Assembly (NCBI RefSeq): GCF_007655135.1
Contig: NC_045129.1
Location: forward strand, 38,503,122 to 38,567,121
Origin: Punica granatum
Taxonomy: Eukaryota; Streptophyta; Magnoliopsida; Myrtales; Lythraceae
DNA: 64,000 nucleotides
Direction: 5' to 3'
Below the pieces are notes generated by a model. It had not been told where the DNA came from and did not search any database. It saw only the letters and a program-made list of their open reading frames with translations. Positions 58,572 to 64,000 of this stretch are shown one piece after another (position 1 is the first letter of the stretch; every line of letters starts with the position of its first letter). Made by a program: the position numbers and the translations under genes.

Positions 58572-61447
58572 TCAGCTATCAATAGCATTGTTGGGTGTCG
58601 AAGGTGCCTGTGGTTCCCGACTCTGAGCTACCATATCGGCATCGTTTTGGCCCAGAGTAGCCTCCTCTTGCTGCTGCTGCTCTTGCTGCTGCTGCTGCTG
58701 CTGCTGCTGTTCTTGCTGCTGCTGCTGCTCAATGAACAGGCTTAGTCGTTCGAGCAACTGAACAGCTTTTCTCTTCCCTCGGTCAGTACCATTCCGGGCC
58801 AAATCCAAAAGTGGGTCCATCACCCCGACCTCCTGTGCCTCCAACAGATGCTGCTGATCACCTGAGCAGAGGTGCACCAGAACAGCAGCTGCGTTCTCTC
58901 TGTTCCTTGGAGATCCCGACCGAATAAACTCCACCAGCACTGGAACTGCCTTCGCAGCTCCGATGGCTGTCCTTCCCTCTGGATGACTGGCCAAGATGGC
59001 CAAAACTGCAAGAGCCTCATCAACCATTCCTCCCCCCGTCTCTATCAGGAGCCGCATAAGTGTTGGGACAATCCGAGCTCTGACGGCCTTGCCTTTATTC
59101 CCCTGGTATATGCATAAATTAAAGAGAGCCGTCGCAGCATCCTTCTTTCCTCTTTGTGTACCTTCGCTCAATAGAGTAACTAAGGGAGGGATTGCCCCAG
59201 AGGCCCCAATTGTGACCTTGTACTCATCCACTACTGAGAGGCTGAACAGGGTGGCAGCAGCATTCTCCCGAGCCTCCATGCTACCGTTCTTGAGGACATG
59301 AACTATCCCAGGAACTGCCCCAGAGAAAACGATAGCCCCCTTATTATCATCACATATGGAGAGGTTGAGAAGAGCTGTTACAGCGTGCTCTTGGGTCCGA
59401 GAGTCTGGTGTTGAGAGGAGGCGGACAAGGAGAGGGATAGCTCCAGCCTCAGCGATGGCTACACGATTGTCTGCATTCCGCTTGGCTAGGAGGCGAATCT
59501 CCCCAGCAGCTGATCGTTGCTCTTCGGGGTTTGCAGATGTGAGCTTGTGGAGGAGGGATTCAATCCTAGCACATTCTGCAGAGGAAGAGGCATAAGTGCT
59601 TTTATTAGGCCGAGACCGTGAGGTGCTTGGGGGTTTCGGTGGCTCTACTCCATTGGCCTCGCACCACTGGTCTATGAGGCTACGGAGGACAAAGTTGGGC
59701 GTGAGGACAGAGTTGTTGAGGGTTTGCTGCGTCTTTGGACATGTTTTGTGCCCTGCTTCCAGCCACTTCTCAATGGAGGAGCGGTCATAGGTCTGAAACA
59801 GGCAAATAACGAGAGCACTGTATCAGACTAAATAAATATTAGCACAATCGGTTCATGTTTATGTAATAATTATGGTTGTCCATCAGAAAGAAGCCTCTTT
59901 TACTTTTTCTAGGGAGATCATTCTTGAGCACATTCAGCTTTTCTTACGATATTCAATCGGGATATAACATCGCATATTATTCATTCAAGTGGGCTCATGA
60001 TATAATAAGAATAAAGACCGTAGCATAAAGCTGCTGCAATATCCTAATCTAGTTTCCTGTTAATCATCTCTGTGGAAGAGATCTTAAAGTAGGAAGCGTT
60101 GGAATGCACGTACCTGTCCCGTTGAAACAATGACAGGATCCTTCATAAGCTCCAAGGTTATTGGGCATCGGAAATCATCTGGTATTACTGGTGCTTTTTT
60201 ATTCCCGTCGGTTGATGCTTGCCCACAGTCATCCAGAGGGAGGCTCTTCTCTCCGGCAGGAAGATCCACATCGGGGTTCTCTGTCAGCACAAAGTCTTTA
60301 ATCTTCTTAAGAAGCATCGACATTTTCTCAATGGTCTCTCCAGGATCTCCTTCACTAGCCGAAACCATCTCATGCAAAGCTATTGACTCCTGTTTAAGGT
60401 CCCGGATCTTCATTAACTCCAACTTCTCTGCTAGTTTCCTCATGACAGATGGATCAGTAACTGCATCGTGGCTTTTTCCATGGAGAGACAAAAGATTAAA
60501 ATACAGCTCAACATCGGGTGGATCAATTCTTTCTTTGGCTCTCCGAAATTGTGCAAGAACAAGCTCAACCTAGAAGCAGAAAGCCGAGTATGATTAACTT
60601 AATTCTGCTGGGCAATCGTGTTCCTGATAGTTGGTCTGAAAGAACTGACACTCTACCTGCTCCTTAACTTCGTCTGCAATATCAAGCTTTTCATAAGAAA
60701 CCCGGCTCAGAGCTTGTTCCACTTGTTCTGTCACCACATGGAATTTGTTCATAATCTGATCCCTCTCTAAGACCTGTGAGCAGAGTGAAAGAAAAGGATG
60801 GTTCGTCAGTCAGAAACAAAAGAGTTTCAAGTCCCATCAAAATGCAATCTTGCAAAAAGATGAGAGTAGATTGTAACAGAATTCCAGAGTTCGCAATTAA
60901 GCAGGAAGGTGTAATTCGCGGTTCCATGTAAAGCAAGCAATCGCTCGATTGATCTAGTGAACTCTTTGGCACAAAATCAGTCATCAACGAAGAAGAGAAC
61001 CTAATCAGAGGAAAAATCAAATCAGTAAGGCAGATTCGCGAATGAAGCAGCTGAATTTGTTCCACCCACAGTCATTGACACAAACACTGGTATTTGCAGT
61101 GATTCAGAATTTCAAGTTTATCGATCGAATCGATTTGAAGGCTGCGATGGCAGAGCCGGAACGAAACATTGACGCACCATGTAAATCTTACTGCCGTCGC
61201 ATCCGAAACGGAGCAGCTCCTTAGCTGAGACGAGGACCTCCCTGAGGGAGACGAGAGCTGCGATTGTCTCCTCGGGGAGCGGCTCCTTAATCTCCTTAAT
61301 CTCCTCGAAAAGCGGGGTCAACAGCTTCAGCCGCCTGGCGAGGTTGCAGTACTGCTTCTTGACCGTGGACCTGTACCCCGCTATGGACGCAATCTCGCTC
61401 ACTGTCTCGATGAGGCTCTGCGCCAGTGCTGCTCGGCCCTCCTCCAT
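58572..61447 (-). CDS. PUB13: Plant U-box/ARM-repeat E3 ubiquitin ligase, PUB13 (SPL11) type
   Basis: Four exons (61178-61447, 60657-60773, 60114-60569, 58572-59792) join in phase 0 to 687 residues. The N-terminal UND domain (1-~235) begins [20 protein letters not shown]. The U-box (~259-332) has [20 protein letters not shown], split by the intron after STGQ, then [23 protein letters not shown] repeats follow (~380-630): [80 protein letters not shown]. It matches Arabidopsis PUB13 and rice SPL11 better than PUB14. These ligases use E2 enzymes to ubiquitinate receptors such as FLS2 and regulate cell death and flowering. An unusual C-terminal poly-Gln run (about 636-657) is discussed separately. 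A (CT)n leader lies ~149 nt before the ATG. Confidence 0.95.
58660..58731. repeat. CAG/CTG repeat coding for poly-Gln in PUB13
   Basis: On the coding (minus) strand this is a CAG-rich tract of about 22 codons with a few GAG/GAA interruptions. It encodes Gln runs of 5, 9 and 4 separated by single Glu. It lies right after the last ARM repeat. Most CAG codons are pure, so length variation is likely. Confidence 0.9.
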
Positions 61448-61591
61448 GGCTCCGCCGCCAGATCCTCCACCGGAATGCCGTGCACCAGCTCGGGGAATTG
61501 GGTTTGGATGATGGTGTTGACGATGACTGAGCAGACTGCGGGTAGACCTAACCCGGTCACGGCATAGCGGACACCTCCGTGGACTCAGTAC

Positions 61592-61627
<36 letters not shown>

Positions 61628-63686
61628 GCGGCCGGGGAAGCCGGAGGAAGAGGGGGGGTGTAGGGGCGGGGGGGATTTTCCTTTCTAATTTATGTATTAA
61701 ATTATTTTCTCGAATTTGCGGATATCTTATTTTCTGTAATTAATTGGGGGGTGTTGTTTGTTATTTTTTTTTCCACCGATTCCTTAACCCCTCTTTCCGA
61801 TGTTGCAAGAGGTGCAATGGAGTTCAGGTGCTAGACCATCATTTTTTATTTTCTTTTTTATGAATAACCATGAATTTTTTCTTATTTTTCCATACGAGAA
61901 AACTTCCCATTTTAACTCAGACAAATCTTTTTATCTTCGATTTAAGTAAAAGAGAGAAATACCCTCTAAGTGCCTCCATTCAAATAGAGTTGTTGAGAGT
62001 GAATACTAGCACACACTAGTAATGGATTGTGATAGAAGAACCTATCAAATAAATAAATTTTTTAAAAAGGGATTGTGATAGAAGAGTGTGATATTATATT
62101 TTTGGACCATTAGTCCGACACTCAAATTTGTTCGAGACATCAACATCGAGAAGAAAAGCTAAAGGAGTGATGAACCCAATAATTGCAATGCATATTTAGA
62201 GAGTCCTCCAAAACAACATTATAGTCGTCAAGAAGCTTATCTATTGAAGACGGATAGTATAGTATGGTAAACAAAATGCAACAAGGCGAAGCAAAAGGCA
62301 AAAAATTGACATAAAGACACTTGAAATTAAATTGGAGAATTTTCCTCATACAAGTGGGATCCACGAGAATCAAAGTCCATGCTTGCGTGCTCGATAGATC
62401 CATCTGCATGTGGGTACGGGAACGAGAACGAGAACGAGAATCTCCTCCCTTTATATGTAAATCCAAATTATCAAATTACGATTCTACGAATCAAATTGTT
62501 TTTTGACTTTCACTTCTTCACGGATTACATTTGATTATATCTAACATACCTGTCGGAGTTCGGAGACTCCCTTATTTAGTTAGGGGCGGACATACTCAGC
62601 CGGGACAATAGAATTTCCCGTTACCTTAATTTCTCCTTTTTTTGATGAATTTTTATTATTTTTTACGGAGAAGATCTGTAAATTGGTAAAATGATTCGTA
62701 GGTGGGCAGGATTCCTTCGACAGGTTGCGGCTGACATGGACCATACACGTGTCGGAATGGACTCATGCGGATCGTCTGATCACTGCAGACCAGGTGCCCA
62801 TAGGATACGTAGGATACACGTGGAGCACATGGACTGGCGTGGAAATTAGCGTTTGGGCCGGTTTTGGTCAGAAAACGGTAGGCCGTTGCTTCGGTTTCAG
62901 ATTCAGACACGTGTCCTGATGGAAGTGGGAATCGCAATCGGCTCCGTTCGTCCGATCCCGATAAATTATGAATAAATTAAATAAACCACCGAAAAACCAT
63001 ATCAAATACTCCACCGAAAATCATAATAAATAAATAAATAAATGATAAAGAATTAAAAATAGTAGCCTAATAAATTCATAAACATAGTCATAAATAATAG
63101 TAATAACGTATAAAAAATTGAAAGAGGAAGACCTTGTCGTCACTTTAAAAAAAGAAAAAAGAAAAAGAGACAGGCCTTGTCGTCTGATCCTTAATCCAAT
63201 GTTCATGTCGATCTTTTGGACTCTAGCATATTTATCTATTGGTATAGAACTTGAATGTGCTCGATCGGATCAGGATTGGACAAAGTCGAGCAATAGAATT
63301 GCTCCCCCCTAGTCGGTAAAAAATGTACCTTTCACATCACCTCGCACCGTTCTAGGTCGGACGGACAACAATTGATGTTGCAAGGGGAGTATAATATCGG
63401 AGTTCGATTAACAATAACGGGCAGCGTTGAGAATGACATTAAGTCGACATTACTCTCTTCCAAGTAAGTAGTGCGGAAGTTGCAAGTACCACGACTAGAT
63501 GGGCCACATCCTAAACTGATTGGCCCATTAGCCAGGCGTAGGCCCATATGCGATAAGCAAGTGCGAAACGTTTCTTTTGTGGCCGAAACATTGTCGGAGT
63601 TTCGCTCAACGGAGCTTGAGCTTATCCCTGTCGTCCAAAGCCGAAGCCCGGAGTTGGGCGGTTTCAATGAAAGCTGGGCTCCGGAA
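61448..63686. other. PUB13 promoter side and spacer
   Basis: This holds the PUB13 leader with (GA)n at 61596-61625, followed by GC-rich (61626-61675) and then AT-rich spacer. At 62690-62930 a moderately GC-rich block contains CACGTG-like ACGTGT and TACACGTG motifs. At 63170-63680 is the likely promoter and leader of the gene starting at 63687. No further exon is supported. Confidence 0.45.
61596..61625. repeat. (GA)n microsatellite in PUB13 leader
   Basis: About 15 GA units lie 149-178 nt upstream of the PUB13 ATG and read (CT)n in the sense direction. Confidence 0.9.
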
Positions 63687-64000
63687 ATGGCAGAATCCGG
63701 TGCCCGGAGAAGGCTAGTTCCGTCGACGGAGTCAATTGGCCGTTGCATGGTCTGCTGCTTCTTCGTCTTCCTCTCTCAGCTCGCTCTGATCTCTGTGTCT
63801 CACTTCTTCTCCACCTCCTCATTCCTCGCTCAGCTCTGCCTATCAGGTCTGTCTCTCTGTCTCTGTCAGTATTGTATTGTTCGAAGTTGAGATTTTGAAC
63901 GTCTCGAATTGAGGACCTGGAGGAGCTCGCTTGCAGCTGCGGTGTTGCTGGTGATCACTGGATTAGGAGGACGGTGTAGGCGGCTGATCGGAGTCTCTGC
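63687..64000 (+). CDS. Small membrane protein of unknown function, 3' end beyond the window
   Basis: Exon 1 (63687-63846) starts MAESGARRRLVPSTESIGRC and includes a hydrophobic segment (CFFVFLSQLALISVSHFF), ending in phase 1 at TCAG|GTCTGT. A good acceptor CTTGCAG at 63930-63936 restores the frame: exon 2 from 63937 reads AAVLLVITGLGGRCRRLIGV and runs past the end of the window. So at least two membrane segments are predicted. The first-exon ATG is chosen because upstream Met codons are followed by leader-like sequence. I do not know a function; plant small integral membrane proteins of this type are uncharacterised. Cut by the edge. Confidence 0.7.

Noticed and set aside
58996..60573. Plus-strand frames opposite PUB13
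   Set aside because: They are reverse-complement shadows of the ARM and U-box exons, which match PUB13 with consistent splicing.

Overview
The window is nuclear DNA of a flowering plant, most likely a eudicot. Genes are split by GT-AG introns, the spacers are AT-rich with long (TA)n, (GA)n and (GT)n runs, and the transposable elements are of plant type (Ty1/copia, LINE, tRNA-derived SINEs, small inverted-repeat elements). The proteins match angiosperm families such as ACR, WOX, plant U-box/ARM and the two-block FUSC family. The sequence does not settle the species. Exon boundaries below were built by hand from splice consensus, phase and remembered family sequences, and no search was run.

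Layout from left to right. At 1-7 kb are an unidentified minus-strand ORF, a six-exon ACT-repeat gene (ACR9) and an intronless histone H4 gene, with a small inverted-repeat transposon between the last two. At 7.5-17.5 kb is an element-rich, gene-poor stretch. It holds a broken copia gag/protease relic, a degenerate adenine phosphoribosyltransferase pseudogene, an intact tRNA-His(GUG), a LINE endonuclease fragment, an internally deleted copia element, a SINE with target duplication and another inverted-repeat element. At 18-21 kb is a three-exon FUSC-family membrane protein gene. At 21-26.7 kb is AT-rich spacer. At 26.7-31 kb is a six-exon SEC14 (CRAL-TRIO) gene. At 33.3-34 kb is a three-exon glyoxalase-fold gene. 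At 34-38 kb is spacer with a degenerate tandem array. At 38.2-40.6 kb is a cytosolic HSP70 with recognisable heat-shock elements. At 40.6-45 kb is spacer with a SINE and an inverted-repeat element. At 45.2-47.2 kb is a two-exon WOX2-type homeobox gene in large flanking spacers. At 52.9-53.8 kb is a single-pass membrane protein gene. At 57.3-57.7 kb is a twin-CX9C protein resembling mitoribosomal mS37, convergent with a PUB13-type U-box E3 ligase at 58.6-61.4 kb. The right edge cuts a gene for a small membrane protein.

The genes do not form a functional cluster; the layout is ordinary for plant euchromatin. They serve separate roles: amino-acid sensing (ACR9), chromatin (H4), transport (FUSC), lipid exchange (SEC14), heat and folding stress (HSP70), embryo patterning (WOX2), mitochondrial translation (mS37) and ubiquitination in immunity or flowering control (PUB13). 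I found no convincing new biological system. The items most worth a second look are the decayed APT pseudogene beside a coherent unidentified 39-codon frame, three SINE insertions with visible target duplications, the TAA-flanked inverted-repeat family (four copies), the ~540-bp degenerate tandem array at 35.6-36.9 kb, and the CT-repeat leaders shared by several genes.
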